The position numbers and the translations under genes were made by a program. A stretch of 64,000 nt of DNA, taken from the NCBI GenBank assembly GCA_024449915.1, contig JAMZAV010000306.1:558001-622000 (forward strand). Reading direction: 5' to 3'. Position 1 is the stretch's first letter. Each line of letters starts with the position of its first letter. Positions 21,721-35,000 of this stretch are shown one piece after another. The stretch is from Sweltsa coloradensis. Lineage: Eukaryota > Arthropoda > Insecta > Plecoptera > Chloroperlidae. A model generated the notes under the pieces. That model searched no databases and was not told the DNA's origin. It saw only the letters and a list, made by a program, of their open reading frames with translations.

Positions 21721-23256
21721 TTTTGTGTAATATAAATTAATGTGTATATGTGTAAGTTGTAATATGATTATGCCAACTTGGAGTAGGCCTTACAACTTGG
21801 AAGGGCTTTTTTGTATAAAGTGCACGTCTTATTCCAGTATCAGAGCTCGGCGATAATAGTTTGTTTGGTTTAGAATCAATCAAATTTATATCCATGTTCA
21901 GTATACATAAATTATTGTATTTCTTTCGTTTTGACTTAGGCTTGTCGTTTCATCGAGTTATTAAGTGAGTTGTTACATTCAAAATATGTGTGCTTGTATC
22001 ACGCCCTATAATACTATTTTAATATTCAACATTTGACATACATCACTACTTTGGTGGCAGGGTGTGGAACAAGGAGGTTATGTGTGAAGGGAAAAATAAA
22101 TTGACAAGCTATTGTTGGTATTGCCCCTCCTCCGCCACCGATTGTACCATAGAACCATTGACAGAACCTCCCTTGAATATATTTATCTTTCGATTTGGTT
22201 TGTCGGAAAACACTCCCGTATAGGCTATAAAAAAATAGAACTGGTAATATTCATTTAAATAATTGTTTTTGGACATTACACTCCTCTTAACAACACCTGC
22301 GATATCTCATTATTCAATTTTTTTGATCTGATAATATTATGTATTCAATTTCTGTCACGTTTTTATTTATTTTTATTTTATCATATTGTTTGGCAGAAAT
22401 GATTCATGGTCCTTTTGTTTTATATATTTTTTGGATTGATATTATTAAATACAATCCAGATTTTTTTAATAACTGCATTGTATTGAATATTAATATTTAT
22501 AGATTGAGAAACTTAAACTGTAAATATTATGTTTATTTTATAATGTTAACAGTTCTGATTCAACTATTGCAGGAAATATACCTAAGATAAAATATATGCA
22601 ATAGGCGCCACCACACACAAAATAATTTATTATTTTGTATGCGTGTTTAAGTATCTCAAAAAAACCATGCCCAATGAGGCTGGGCAATTATGTCAACCAT
22701 AATCTAAATAATATATTTGAAAGGCTTTGAAGACATTTGCATCGATAAACCTTCGTGTTGTTCCACTACCCTAATGAGTTATGACTAATGTCTAATGAGT
22801 TATGAATGATTAACAAGGCGTATAGCGCCAATCGAAAGTTCTATCTCACTGATAACACGCTTTCGAGCATTCATTGTCCTATATACAATCATTTTCCTGT
22901 CTTTCACACACAACCACTATAGTCAGTTTATTTATAGCAGCACATTTCTATACTTATTAATAACTATAATGTAATTGATTTTAGTAAAACTCTTTTGGAA
23001 ATTATTATATTTTTGTTTTCCGAGATTTGATCTTTCCCATCTGCCCTTCGTGTAGGCCTAAATTTGTTTAACATGTATGATTATTCTCATGCATTTCATT
23101 ACTATAATGTTTAATTTTTTCCTCTTTCAATCGATGGTAGTCTTTCAGCACCAATAAAGGTATGCATAATATGCATAATAAATTTCCTATCATTACAAAT
23201 TGTGGATGAGTCACGTGAAAGCATTTTGAAATAACTTCAAGCAAAAACAATTGTAT
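21721..23256. other. Intergenic AT-rich DNA, no supported gene
   Basis: One long AT-rich frame at 22339-22590 is judged chance. A short membrane-like frame on the minus strand ends at 23068 (see findings). Confidence 0.5.
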
Positions 23257-23398
23257 AGTTGTTCCGAAGCAAGAGTAAGCAGATGCCGACGCCACCGGCG
23301 GGTGGATTGCAGCCAATCAGCGGTCCTCGATTGAAAATACGGATCGCTCATTGGTCCACCGAAACCGAGCGCATCTGCTTACTTGCTTCGGAGCAACT
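23257..23398. mobile_element. Foldback (palindromic) element
   Basis: AGTTGTTCCGAAGCAAG..TAAGCAGATGC at the left and its complement at 23371-23398. The inner GGTGGA..CCAATCAGCGGTCC and GGATCGCTCATTGGTCCACC also pair, so almost the whole 142 bp folds on itself. GC-rich against its surroundings. Target duplication unclear. Confidence 0.75.
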
Positions 23399-24448
23399 AA
23401 CAACATATTTGAACAGTGTCAAGAACGCCTGTTTTCTGTAGCTGGCTGGTGCTATGGAATAATGGCGTATTTTCCATGACCTATTGGACCTTTTAGATCC
23501 CTTTAATATTGAAGTCTATATTAGAGTGTCTCTTTCCTCGCCACTACAGCAATTAACATCAGGGCTCGAGCATCTTCTTATATAATTATTATATTCTTAC
23601 AAATAATAATTTTATATCGTTCTACCCAACAATTTAAATCTTTACTATACCGTAACCATTAAAATCAGTCATCTGTAAAAAGTCGAATCCATAGCAAAAA
23701 TATTCGCAATGTCATTGGCAAATGCGTTGAACATCAAAGGTCCGAGAACACTTCCCTGCTGCACCCCTGATGTCACTTGTAATACTCACTTTACTTCACG
23801 AAGATGATCATTGTTTCCTCCACACTCGAAATGTTAGATTGAATTGTTTATTAAAGGTTTACTATGCCGTTTTGTATAAAATAGTGTCTGTAAAAACTGG
23901 TTTACTGTGCTCCTTACGAATTTGGGTTTTTCTATGGATACTGTGTAAAAAATTATTAATATGCCTATTTAATTAGCCAACATGCACAGCTAGGTTTTCA
24001 AATGATATTAAATAATTACAAGCAGTCGCATAATAATGACGATGACTTCGACTATAACAACGAGGCATCGTATAAATCAATTTGCTTTATTGACAAGATA
24101 ATTGATAACATAAATTGTGTAAATGTTGTGAAGTGGTACAACTTATTTAAATTTAGAAAATAATTACTAAAGCAAGAAATAGGTTGACCAACCTCTGAAA
24201 CTTACATTGCCCGTGCTAGTCCAGCTGGTGAGCCAGCCAACCTAACAAATCAAAACATCTGAAAAATAGGTGAATCCCAAGGAAGTAAAAATACAATTAC
24301 ATCATTTTAAACAAATAAGAGAAAATTGGTTACATAATTAATTAATAGGCCTTTTTATGAAATAAAAAGTTATACGAGCTCTTGAAATAAAAATAAAAAT
24401 GAAAGTTTCTCAGCCAACTGTAGTAGAATGGTAGAATGTTACTGTTAT

Positions 24449-24900
24449 TTAGTTCCACACGCAGATTTGTGAAGTTCGCGCGCGGTTTTGAAGTTTGAAG
24501 TTGTTTGAAGTATGAAATGGTTTGAAATATGGACTTACTGCAGTGGAGACTCTAGGAGGTTGTATAACCCGTTGTTGACGGATAGTGTCCACATGACGTT
24601 GTTGTCCGGTCCCTGCAGCTACCTCCGGGTAGAGCTCCCTGGGTAACCCAAGTGCATGCAGCCAGTAGCTTCTGTTGGTGGATGTTGACTTTTCCTCCTG
24701 GAACTCTCCAGGTCCTGAGTATGCTTGGCAAGTGCATGTGTACTTGACTGTCCTTGTTCCTGATTGGTGATGAACCTCCTCCTCGGGACTCGACTGGAGT
24801 TCCCGATTCAAGGTTCAGTTTTCGACTGTAGCTTAAATGTTGTGTAAGTCGAGGAATATGGTACGTGACATTTGAGCAAACCATTGTCACTAGTGCATTA
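24449..24900 (-). other. GC-rich island with open frames and a strong donor
   Basis: Minus strand is open in two frames across about 330 bases at roughly 50% GC, ending at CCACTGCA/GTAAGT (24539-24534), a near-ideal splice donor. Product not recognised; it includes SYWLHALGLPRELYPEVAAG. It could be an exon of an unseen gene or a decayed mobile element. Confidence 0.3.
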
Positions 24901-26039
24901 CACTGATAATTTGTACGTGCCTGATTATTGTTTGTTCAGGGCCAACACACGGTTTAATCTCTGGCTGCTCACGCCAAGGAATGTATTTCGCTCCCACATT
25001 TTACATTTTTTACTTTTAAATTTTAACTAGATGTAAGTCTGTTTTTTTTATTGATTGTCTTTTTTTACTTGACATCTTTTATAGTTGAATGTAGATTTAC
25101 CATTTTAAATTGACCATGTAAAATGTCACTTTTACATATACTGTAAAAAAATGTGATCTATTTACAATAAAACATGAAGTGAAACTGAACTGAACTGAAA
25201 CATTTGTAGATACGCCATTGCATATTTAGAAGGATTGGCTGTTAAAATATGGCTGAATTTAGATTAAAACTATCTAAATTATCAGGTGAACTACCTGTGA
25301 TTCTACAGTTGTGATATCTTATCGTGCGAAACAGCTACGTGCTGAAGGTCACATCCATTCTAAGTGATAAAGAAGCCTTGCATTGAAGATTCTCTAGCTG
25401 TTTATGTTTATGTTTATAGGTCGTTTTGTTGTAATTGTTGATTATCCATACAATTTCCGTCTGTTTAAACATTTTTTGTAAGAACGTGTTTTTTTCTTAC
25501 ACCATTTTTATTTGTTAATTATACAATATTTTTAATAACAAACAATTTCCAGTTTAGTTGTCTTGTATTGAAAGATTGTTTATAATTATTATATAATGTA
25601 AGATGAAGCAAATGGAAAACATGAAAATGAAGATAATATAGCCTAATAGAGCATTATTTCATGTTATTGTATTTTCCACCAACTCGGCGAGAAGGCCATT
25701 GTAGTGCACATTGCCCTCTTTAGCCCAACATAGTAGGTTGTGGTCTGGTTTGCCACAATAGCAAGCAATCATAATGAAAATGTGTGGTTTGTGACTGGAG
25801 TTAGATATGCTTAATATGTGGTTGGTTGACGGATGCCTGCGAAGACACACATATCTGTCCTATAGGTCCTTCCGTGCCATTGTTGAAGAACAAAAATAAA
25901 ATCGCAACGCGCTTTAAAATTCTAAGTGGAGGTGCCGAGTACGAAAGATTGCCGCCTCCATGACTACAAGGGTCACCAACAAAATTCTGTGTCATCCTAG
26001 TTCAAGTTGAAGAGCACCATCAACAACACAACGCGTGCC
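24901..26039. other. Intergenic AT-rich DNA, nothing recognised
   Basis: Poly-T and poly-A runs and no frame with recognisable sequence. A few words resemble the SINE families nearby. Confidence 0.5.
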
Positions 26040-26165
26040 AATAAATAAATAAATAAATTGTATTTAGAGTCTACCCACTCAGTAATATAACTGATTTTCA
26101 GTGGGGGACAGTAAATCAAAGCGACCAAGCCAACCCTGTAGGCCCCAACGCAATCGACGAGTGAG
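26040..26165 (-). mobile_element. SINE-like element (reverse copy)
   Basis: ATAAATAAATAAAT tail at the left, then ATATAACTGATTTTCAGTGG, CAACCCTGTAGGCC and CGCAATCGAC: the reverse of the element at 16745. Confidence 0.6.
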
Positions 26166-26372
26166 CGATAACCAACCAAAGATCGATATTTTTTTTAATA
26201 GGAAATATAGCAATCAGTGGTATTGACAGAGCGAACACCCGCGGATCAACGCCAGAATCAACTAGGCCGTTTGAGAACAACTCTGAATTTATTATGTGCT
26301 TCGATTGCTACCGTTTACAAACTCCTAAGACAAGAACTGATGGACTTAAGTCCTTATCAGAAGTTAAAACTT

Positions 26373-26447
26373 CTGATTGTGGCGGGAATCGAACCCTGGA
26401 CCTTCTGCATTGGAAGCAGGTAGGCTAACCACAAGACCAACGTGCCA
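26373..26447 (-). mobile_element. tRNA-like sequence (probable SINE head)
   Basis: Minus strand GTGGCACGTTGGTCTTGTGG, an anticodon-like hairpin CTGC-TTCCAAT-GCAG and GGGTTCGATTCCCGCCAC. The acceptor and T stems have mismatches, so it is more likely a tRNA-derived repeat than a working tRNA with CCA anticodon. Confidence 0.5.
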
Positions 26448-27290
26448 CACAATCACGATTGGAGGTCGTGTTCGGTTTTTATCGTGAGACGTTACGCAAG
26501 CCAGACGGACGGATAGAAAATATTGATGACTTAGGTTAACTTTGAGAAACAACGTGTCACTTGCGAGATAGACACTGAAGGGAATCGAACCTGCAAACTC
26601 CGGAAACATAGTTCAGTTTGTTGGTATTGAATCACTTGTATCGTTCTAGAAATGTCTATGGTTATAGATTTTGAATGCCGTACAATATATATTATGTAAA
26701 GGATCAACATGATTCAAAACGGAAATAAACTAACCCAATACCCAGGAAACGCAACTTTGGTGATGGCTTTCTCGTCAATTATTTACCGAGTTTACTTTCC
26801 ACCCTTTATCCAAGTTTGTTTGACTCGTCTATACTTGAATCCATACAATGATTAACAAAAGTTTTAAAATTAACCGCGTAGACAAACAGAAGCCACATTA
26901 CCTTGATGTTAGTTCATGACAGTGTATTTTACAAAACTAAACACACATTCTTAGCTCCAATAAATAGACATAGGCATAAACTCAATACATCCAATCAATA
27001 AATCATTTTAATCCACTTCCTCGCGCCTGACTGCTCGTCTGTATTTTTATTTATTATTTATCTACATAGGATGAATATTATTATACAGGGAATCTACTTG
27101 TCAATGTACGCGTATGTCAAGTAGAGAAAGTCAGTAAATATTGAAAAGCTCCGTTGAGTGTCGAGAATATAGGCCGAAAATTTGCAACGATAAATTAAAA
27201 ACCACAACCAACTGTGAACAACAAAATGCACCATAGAAACAACTTCTCAATTTCATTGATCGAGAAACACTCCCGTAGTTTTAATTGATT

Positions 27291-28303
27291 ATATTATGGA
27301 AATCAATCTATAAATTAAAAAAACGGTCTCATCCGGTTATTGATACCCGGTTGAGATAGACTTATTAAAGTTAACACACGATACCACCACTAAAAAATAT
27401 AACTGGTTTTAACACAACGTTGTTGTACATAGCGACCTTAAGTAAATCAAGGATTCTAGTTGTATCTATTATGTTCAGCCCTGGATATACTTCTGTTGAG
27501 GGTACACATATTATGACAATTCGTATGATTGACTAATATTACCTTTCAACTTTGCATTAGGTTCATGTTGGAAGTGTCGTGAAGTATTTTGATGTTGTGT
27601 ACTTTACTTCATGACAATAATTCGTTCCATAGGTGGTGCAAGCTGGGTTTTTTTAATCGTTGTTCTGCCTTTATTGCATTCCTCACGACACTGTTTCCCT
27701 ATAACTTCAAAGTGTGTGATTTATCGAGTAGAGACATGAACTAATTGTGATATTGTAAAAAAACCAAAAGATTTTCTGTCAATGATAACGATATAGGTAG
27801 TAGTAGCTCATGTGTAAATACGGTTCGATACCGGCCATAGGAAAAACGAATTGCAAATATTCAAGGATCTACTTTAAACTGTCCCTATTTTAATTTATTT
27901 ATTTATTTAACCTCAATCCTATTCAGTTATAAAACTGATTTACAAAGGAAGACAATCTCTAATAACCGAATCACGAGGCTCGATGACGATAATTTATCTA
28001 AAAAATTAGGGTGGGAGGTGCTTAAATTTGCTATTCAAATGCACATTAAATTTTTGTACAATTATTATAGGGCCTACTATATATACATTGACTGTCTGTA
28101 GCATCTCATAGTTGCTGCCTTCTGCGGACATCTATCAACTATTAAAACCTAACAAAAAAAATCCTCGAACTACTTCAACTTCTCTACTAATCTCTAGATA
28201 CTCAATCTAGGTGCACAATTACTATTATTAGTAACTTTAAGTTTACCTACATAATAAAATTCAATTGTCACAATTCACAATACTGCACCAAGGCGGCTGA
28301 AAC
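27291..28303. repeat. 1-kb direct repeat, left copy
   Basis: Starts ATATTATGGAAATCAAT and ends CACCAAGGCGGCTGAAAC, as does the copy at 29490-30540. It carries an extra SINE-like insertion (about 27893-27957) absent from the right copy. Possibly an LTR, but no PBS or coding interior is visible. Confidence 0.85.
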
Positions 28304-29489
28304 TTCATTTGTACTAGTCATGATCACATAGCCCAGTTTTGCGCTTACCAATACTCATTAAAAAAATTTTGGGCCCTGAACCAATTCTGGCCAAGCCATT
28401 TTTTTTTTGATTTTTGAGTTTTAAAAAAAACATTAAAAAAATTCTTGGCCATGAACCAAATTCAAAAGGCCCCCGCCTTTTTTTTGATTTCGAGTTTAAA
28501 AATTTTTTTTTTTTTACCACAAAAAATTGGCTTGGGCTCTCAACAGGCGAAATGATCTTACTTATTTTCAAAGCGAAACTAGGGAGAAAGAATAAAAAGC
28601 TTGGCTCAACTTCTATATCTCACAGCATTCACAGCCGAAGACTATTGAAGGAGAGCTTGGCTGCCGTTTTTTTTTTTTTTTTTTTTACAAACTTTTGTAT
28701 TAGGTTGGAGCGTATTATTCATAAGAGTACGGAATTACCTACTTTTGACAATTTTGATTTTCTCCGGTACCCGTTACCCAATTTTGCTTTCCATATTCAA
28801 AAGTGATAAAGAATGATAGATATCAAAATGTACACGTTTGAAACATCTCAGTTGTAGCGTTTTCTTTGAATGATTCATTTCTTAAAGTTCAGATATGTTT
28901 TTTGTCATTTTTGGGCCCATGGTCATCCCCAAATTTAGCCCCTTGTGTTTTGGACGCAAGATATTTATAATGGTTAATAGCATGTTTATTTCAAGTTTGT
29001 ACAAATTACCACGCCTTGGTAATTAGGCCTACGCGTTTGATTATCATCCAAATTTTGATTTTCTCCGGTCCCTGTTACCCGATTTTGGTTTTGAAAGCAA
29101 AAGTTCACTGCGTCTGAAGTACATCTATGTGTGGTCAAAGTTTCATAGTTCTAAGATTTACCGTTTCTCTATAGGCTAAATTAATCTCCGCAGAGGAGAC
29201 TCAACCAGCTACCCACCCACCCACCCAGCCACCAGCCAGCCGAAAGGAATTGACGATGTTGAGAGCTTTTTTAACACAGAACGAGTTGTCGGATCGGGGT
29301 TGATTTTTTTTTGTATGTCATGGACCACATACCAGGTCATATACCGAGTTTCAAGATTGCAACTCTTTCGGGGCGGCGTGTGCAGATAGCTGAAAACCCC
29401 CCAACTCTGGTAGCTGTATACAGGGCTGGAGTTCGTGTCGCCTAAGCAGTCGCATGCGCTTGTCTGCCGGGCGACGACCGTCGCCCTAG
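28304..29489. other. 1.2-kb spacer between the direct repeats
   Basis: Low-complexity T and A runs at 28370-28690, a repeated phrase TTTTGATTTTCTCCGGT (about 28750 and 29054), and a GC-richer end. No protein domain of a retrotransposon. Confidence 0.6.
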
Positions 29490-30540
29490 ATATTATGGAA
29501 ATCAATCCAGACATTAAAAAAGCTGTCTTATCCGGTTATTGATACCCGGTTGAGATAGACATTAAAAGTTATCACACGATACCACCACTAAAAATATAAC
29601 TGGGTTTTAACACAAACGTTGTTGTATATAATATAGCGACCTTAAGTAAATCAAGGATTCAAGTTGTATCTATTATGTTCAGCCCTGGATATACTTCTGT
29701 TCGAGGATGCACATATTATGACAATTCGTATGATTGACTAATATAACCTTTCAACTTTGCATTAGGTTCATGTTGGGGGTGTCGTGACGTATTTTGATGT
29801 TGTGTAACTTTACTTCATGACAATAATTCGTTCCAAGGTGGTGCAAGTTGAGTTTGTTGTCGACTTTATTGCATTTCCTCACGACACTGTTTCCATATAA
29901 CTTCAAAGTTCGTGATTTATGGAGTAGAGACATGAAAATAGTTGTGATATTGAAAAAAATCATAAGATTTTCTGTCAATGATAACGATATAGGTTGTAGC
30001 TCATGAGCTCATGTGTAAATGCGGTTCGATACCATCAGTCACAGGGAAAACGAATTGCAAATATTCCAAGGTTTCCCTCAGTCATAAGCGAACGTATTAT
30101 TAAGTTATGTTTACAGTTTTTGAAAAATCTATCTACTTTAACTGTCCCTATTTAATTCTCTAATAACCGTATCACGAGGCTCGATGACGATAATTTATCT
30201 AAATAAATTATGGATGGAAGGTGCTTAAATTTGCTATTCAAATGCACATTAAATTTTTGTACAATTATTATAGGGCCTACTATATATACATTGACTGTCT
30301 GTAGCATCTCATAGTTGCTGCCTTCTGCGGACATCTATCAACTATTAAAACCCACGAACTACCTCAACCTCACAACTACCAACTATTTAAACCTCACAGA
30401 ACAAAATATCCTCGAACTACTTCAACTTCTCTAGATACTCAATCTAGGTGCACAATTACTATTATTAGTAACTTTAAGTTTACCTACATAATAAAATTCA
30501 ATTGTCACAATTCACAATACTGCACCAAGGCGGCTGAAAC
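29490..30540. repeat. 1-kb direct repeat, right copy
   Basis: Same orientation as the left copy, 2199 bases away start to start. Differs by several indels, including about 55 extra bases near 30070-30130. Confidence 0.85.
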
Positions 30541-31680
30541 GTTGAAAAAGAAAAATACAACTTTGAACAATATTATTTTTTATCTATTCGTGCTAAAATC
30601 TCATGTCCATACAGCTGTGTTTGTTTGTATGAAGCCCAAGTTTTGCTAGCGCCAATAAGGCCGTGCGTGACTATGTCACTAGCCTAGCCTAGCTCACCCA
30701 CACACAAACAAACCGTTACAACATGGGTGCAGATATTTCGTAGGCTGCGTGTCACACGTTATAACAAAACAAAAACACTTCCATGTGTCGATAACACCGC
30801 TAGCATACCTGTGAGCTGTGACACACATCTGAAAGGGTTTACTTATTTATTAATAGTACCCCACACACACTACAACAGCCGTTACGTTTGTGATACATAC
30901 ACATTTTATTCTTAACCATTTTGACATTTGGGAGAAAACTGTCTCAGAACTTATATAAAGTATTTTGTTTCTAGTTTGTGTATTCAATAATTGCAACAAA
31001 TTTAATATTGCACAGTTCGATAAACTATTTATAATCAAGATGTGTGTATTTCTTTATTCAATCTTACCAAAAATATATTTTGGCTTGCATCTAAAATATC
31101 TTTTTAATCCATTACTCAGATCATATTTTGTAATAGTTGCGCTGTTTATTCTAAAGCTCCAACGAAAAGTTATAAAATAAATAACAAAGACATTTTGTAT
31201 TGCACATATTATTATTTATTTTAATTACACATTATATATTACATAATACATTATTATATAATTGACACAGATTAACAATCATATTTATACAGCTTCTACT
31301 TTTAAGTAGACACAGATTGCTAATAAGTTTGACTCACCGATATTCGTGCGGAAAATCCTTAGACCTAAATATGTTTTCTAAAGAATGTAGTAAATTAATG
31401 GTTTAATTGATTAATGGTTTTCTATAGTTTCTTGCGTTGAACGATTTTTTTCGCCTGCCGGTACAATTTCAAATTTTGTACCGTAAAATGAAAAAAATCG
31501 TGCACGCCAGAAACTACAAACAACCAGTTTCCCTTATATATTTTATAGGTTGTAGATGAAAACGAGTATAAACAATATAAAAAACCGCTGCTCAAAATTC
31601 AATTTTGAACTAGCTGGATTGATTCGGGCAATTTGAATATTATTTTAGATTCTGAGGATATGTTCTAAAAAAAATGATCT
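30541..31680. other. Intergenic DNA between the direct repeat and gene B
   Basis: No supported gene. AT-rich frames at 30727-31180 lack coding character. Gene B's 3' UTR is expected to end near its right edge. Confidence 0.5.
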
Positions 31681-31686
31681 TTTATT
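31681..31686 (-). terminator. Candidate polyadenylation signal of gene B
   Basis: AATAAA on the minus strand, about 275 bases past the gene B stop and the only such hexamer in that stretch. This would give a 3' UTR of roughly 300 bases. Inferred from position only. Confidence 0.4.
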
Positions 31687-31961
31687 AAGGCCCTTTTTCA
31701 TTCTTCTTACTTTTTAGACGTCTTTACTGCATTTTTTAGAAATCATATTTAGGTCTAGCATATACATGCTGTTGCCTACAATATAACTTACATATTTTCA
31801 ATTTAAGAAAAGTAGATTAAATTCCAGTCGAGGAAAAATGCCGTGTCGTGTCGTGTCGTGTCAAACACTATCGCGTGATTTGTAAGGGGTTTAGTACGCG
31901 ATACGTTTGAAAAGTCAACCGAATCTGAAGTGTAGTCCTCATTTTTGACTCGAAACTTCAA

Positions 31962-32024
31962 CTATTCTAAAACTACAACGGGGGCAAATTCTTCTCTTTG
32001 GGTCCTTGTAAACGCCAAAAATAC
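31962..32024 (-). CDS. ABCA3: Gene B exon 27 (terminal coding exon)
   Basis: Twenty codons, [20 protein letters not shown], then TAG. This directly continues SLEQ of exon 26 as the SLEQVFL.F sequence universal in ABCA C-termini. Acceptor TTTGTTACAG. With this exon the gene B reading frame closes exactly. Confidence 0.92.
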   Translation of the reverse strand, partial: VFLAFTRTQREEFAPVVVLE

Positions 32025-35000
32025 CTGTAACAAACCAGTTAATAACAGTTAATAATAAGAGAAACGTCATTTATACAAAATCACAATATATGCTGCTCAT
32101 ATTACTTATAGTATATTAAAACAATACAGTATAATTTGAAGGCATGTTTCTATGTGGCCCGAGGTAAATTCAATAGACGAGGTTATGGAGTAAAGAGCTT
32201 GGAGAAAGAACTTGCAATAGGGAGGTGATTAATTCTTTGGGACAGAGTTCGTTTATGAGAGTCAGGGCAGACAGAAAAGACACACAGTACTCAGCATCTT
32301 TTTCGATTTTGAACGAGAATGTAAACACTTTGGTTTGGAGGATGTTAAATATTTTATGTCAGCTTGTCATCCCGTTCAGATCACTTTCTCGAATTGTGTT
32401 TTTTTGGACTAGAGTAACTTGATCTAGAGCAGAAAGATCATGATTTTCCTGCTCGGACTTTCTAGGAGGAGTAAGTTAGAGCAAGTTCGATTTTATATCG
32501 AATCACGAGTGTTATATAACAAAAATGGCTTTCTCATTGGCTGGAAGTGTTGAAAATAATTTGTCAATAAAATATGTAAACGAAATTTTTCTTTTTGGAA
32601 TTATTTTTCTTTTTTAGAGTAGATTAGTGTAGATCTTTGTACCAAGAAGCATTTTTCTGAAAACACGAGATTGTGATCTAACTTGGTCCAGATATTTTGA
32701 GCCTACTTTTATGTGATATGAGAGACGATTCGAGAAACTCCGAGTTAAGTTGTAAATTATAATGTTGTTTATGTATCATGATTTCCATGCACATTATGTA
32801 TCATCGATCATGAACATTACATGTACAAAATTAAATACGCATATGCTTACATAATGTCTAGTTATAGCATAATGTTATATAACATGCATTATATAACTAA
32901 AAGTCTAAGATAAGTTAATGCCAATATAATCGTTATCGTCCATTTCTAGTTTCTATGTTATTTGTATCTTTTTTTATCGCATTGGCATTTTTCACATGGG
33001 GAAAATGTATTTATTGCGATAATGGATCAGCGGTACATAAGAACCTATATTGGCGAAGATAGGCTTTGCGCGGTAAAGCATCATAACTTTAATATCATGG
33101 TTATCTAATGAAACACATGACGCAGGTAGCAGACGTCACGTAAGTTTAATGTTTCGAAGCTGAGGTATAACTTTACATTCTAGGTATAAAGGCGACTAGG
33201 AAAACACCAAAGTCGTTGTTAGACGAGTGAGCGAGTCATGTGTTGAGTACCCGGAAACATTTGCTTTTAAATTGATTGATATAAGGCATAAATGATAGGG
33301 GTTTGAGTTTAGTTGGTATAAGGGCGCGTCAACTGTAAGGCCATAATGCGCCACTTTAGCCTATGATAGGCTGTGGAGGAAAGAACCATGCTGGATCCAG
33401 CCTTAGATAGGTGGAGGAAAGGAAATGTTCCCGGGTATTCAACACATGACTCGCTCACTCGTGTAACAACGACTTTGGCGTTTTCTTAGTAGTATGAATA
33501 AGGAGGGGTGTGCAGGTCCTGAATTTTGAGTTCGAGTTGAGTCTGAGTCCGAGTACTTTGTTTTTTACTTCACTATTACTCTACAGTGTTAATTTTATTT
33601 TTTAGGTTAGGGGCCTAGTCTGTATGTAGGCTACAAAAGTGTAGAGAGACTAACATATAATTGATTTAAATATGTGTTCACTCTCTACAGAATGATTGTA
33701 ACAAACATTGTAAGGGTTAAAATGCATGAAAGTGTTGATAAATAAAACGGAAGTGTTATTATTTGTGCCAAAAGAAGTTGAATTCCAAAAATATAAAAAT
33801 TTGTGTCAAAAGACAATTGGGACTGAAAAGGATTGGTATGGTAGCACCAAAAATGCATAACGATATTCACGTTTTCACTCTCGCGTTTAATGACCCGGCA
33901 CCTCCACCAAATTCTTTACTCGACTCGAAATTTCGGATATTCGCAAGAATAAGTAATTAGGAAGTATGCACGCTTATAAGTATGAGTGTTAGGGATGCTT
34001 TTAAGATATAGGAGCGTCTCCCTAATCCTGCCATGATTGCTTACCTGTTCAAGGCTGGTTTGCCCAAGGGAATAGCATTAGTCAGGATTGGGGTGTCTCC
34101 TAAACGCTATTCCTAATCCTGCCATGATTGCTTACCTGTTCAAGGCTGGTTTGCCCAAGGGAATAGTCTTCAATGTTCAACTGCTGCTTGGCCTTCTCCA
34201 TCATGCCGAACATTCGAGCCCATGTAAGTGTCGGGTTCTTAATCGAGAACATCAGTAGTCCTTGATGTTCCTCTTTCTGGACGGATCCTGTGGATTCAAC
34301 ATAACAATACCTGATTTTTACGTAACTTGAATCCAGATGTATTCAAATTGTACATAAATATTAACTATTTGATTTGTTTGAGCCGCAACAAAAACACCTA
34401 TTCACGTTAATCGATCGTTAAGGTTTCCACTTGGAAAACTCTTTATGTCTGCTTTAATCAAAGTTCTTGTATTCCACTGCTCTGATGTCCGTCATGGTTC
34501 AACAGACCAGACGAGTCATACTTAATTCAGTGACTTTATCATACTGGCTCACTTAATCTACAAACTCAACAACGTTATGTGAATGTAATTGTTACCTATA
34601 AAAAAGCTAGCGTGGAAAAAGTACACGTGCACGTGAACGATTACCACTGGAAATAGCATCTCCATTTTCCTCCCTTTAGTTTGAATTAGTGAAAAAACAT
34701 TTTTTTACATCCACACTAGATTTAACGTCCAAGACAATCAGGCCGAGTCACCGATGCACAGCGCAGAAAGAATGTCCCGTTAACGTAATGTAGGATACAT
34801 AAAATTATAGAATTATTATAGAATTTTGTAACTTTTGAATAATTGGATGAGCGAAGCGAAGACTTCAATTTCACTGACCCCCCAAAAAATTAGCTCGGGT
34901 GTTTTTTTTTTTTTTTTTGTTCGCGCTCTACCGAGAAAACGGCATGTGTGATCTTGATGAAAATTGGAAGGGACCTTCGAAATCTCTGAACTTATACCTG

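Noticed and set aside
22339..22590. 83-codon hydrophobic frame on the plus strand
   Set aside because: Very AT-rich Phe/Ile/Tyr-rich chance frame with no motif or splice support.
26373..26447. tRNA gene with CCA anticodon
   Set aside because: The T-stem and acceptor stem have several mismatches and similar tRNA-like blocks recur nearby; better explained as a SINE head.
28414..28806. 130-codon plus-strand frame
   Set aside because: Phe/Lys-rich translation of poly-T and poly-A runs.
27291..30540. Complete LTR retrotransposon
   Set aside because: No gag or pol sequence, primer-binding site or polypurine tract could be seen; left as a direct repeat.
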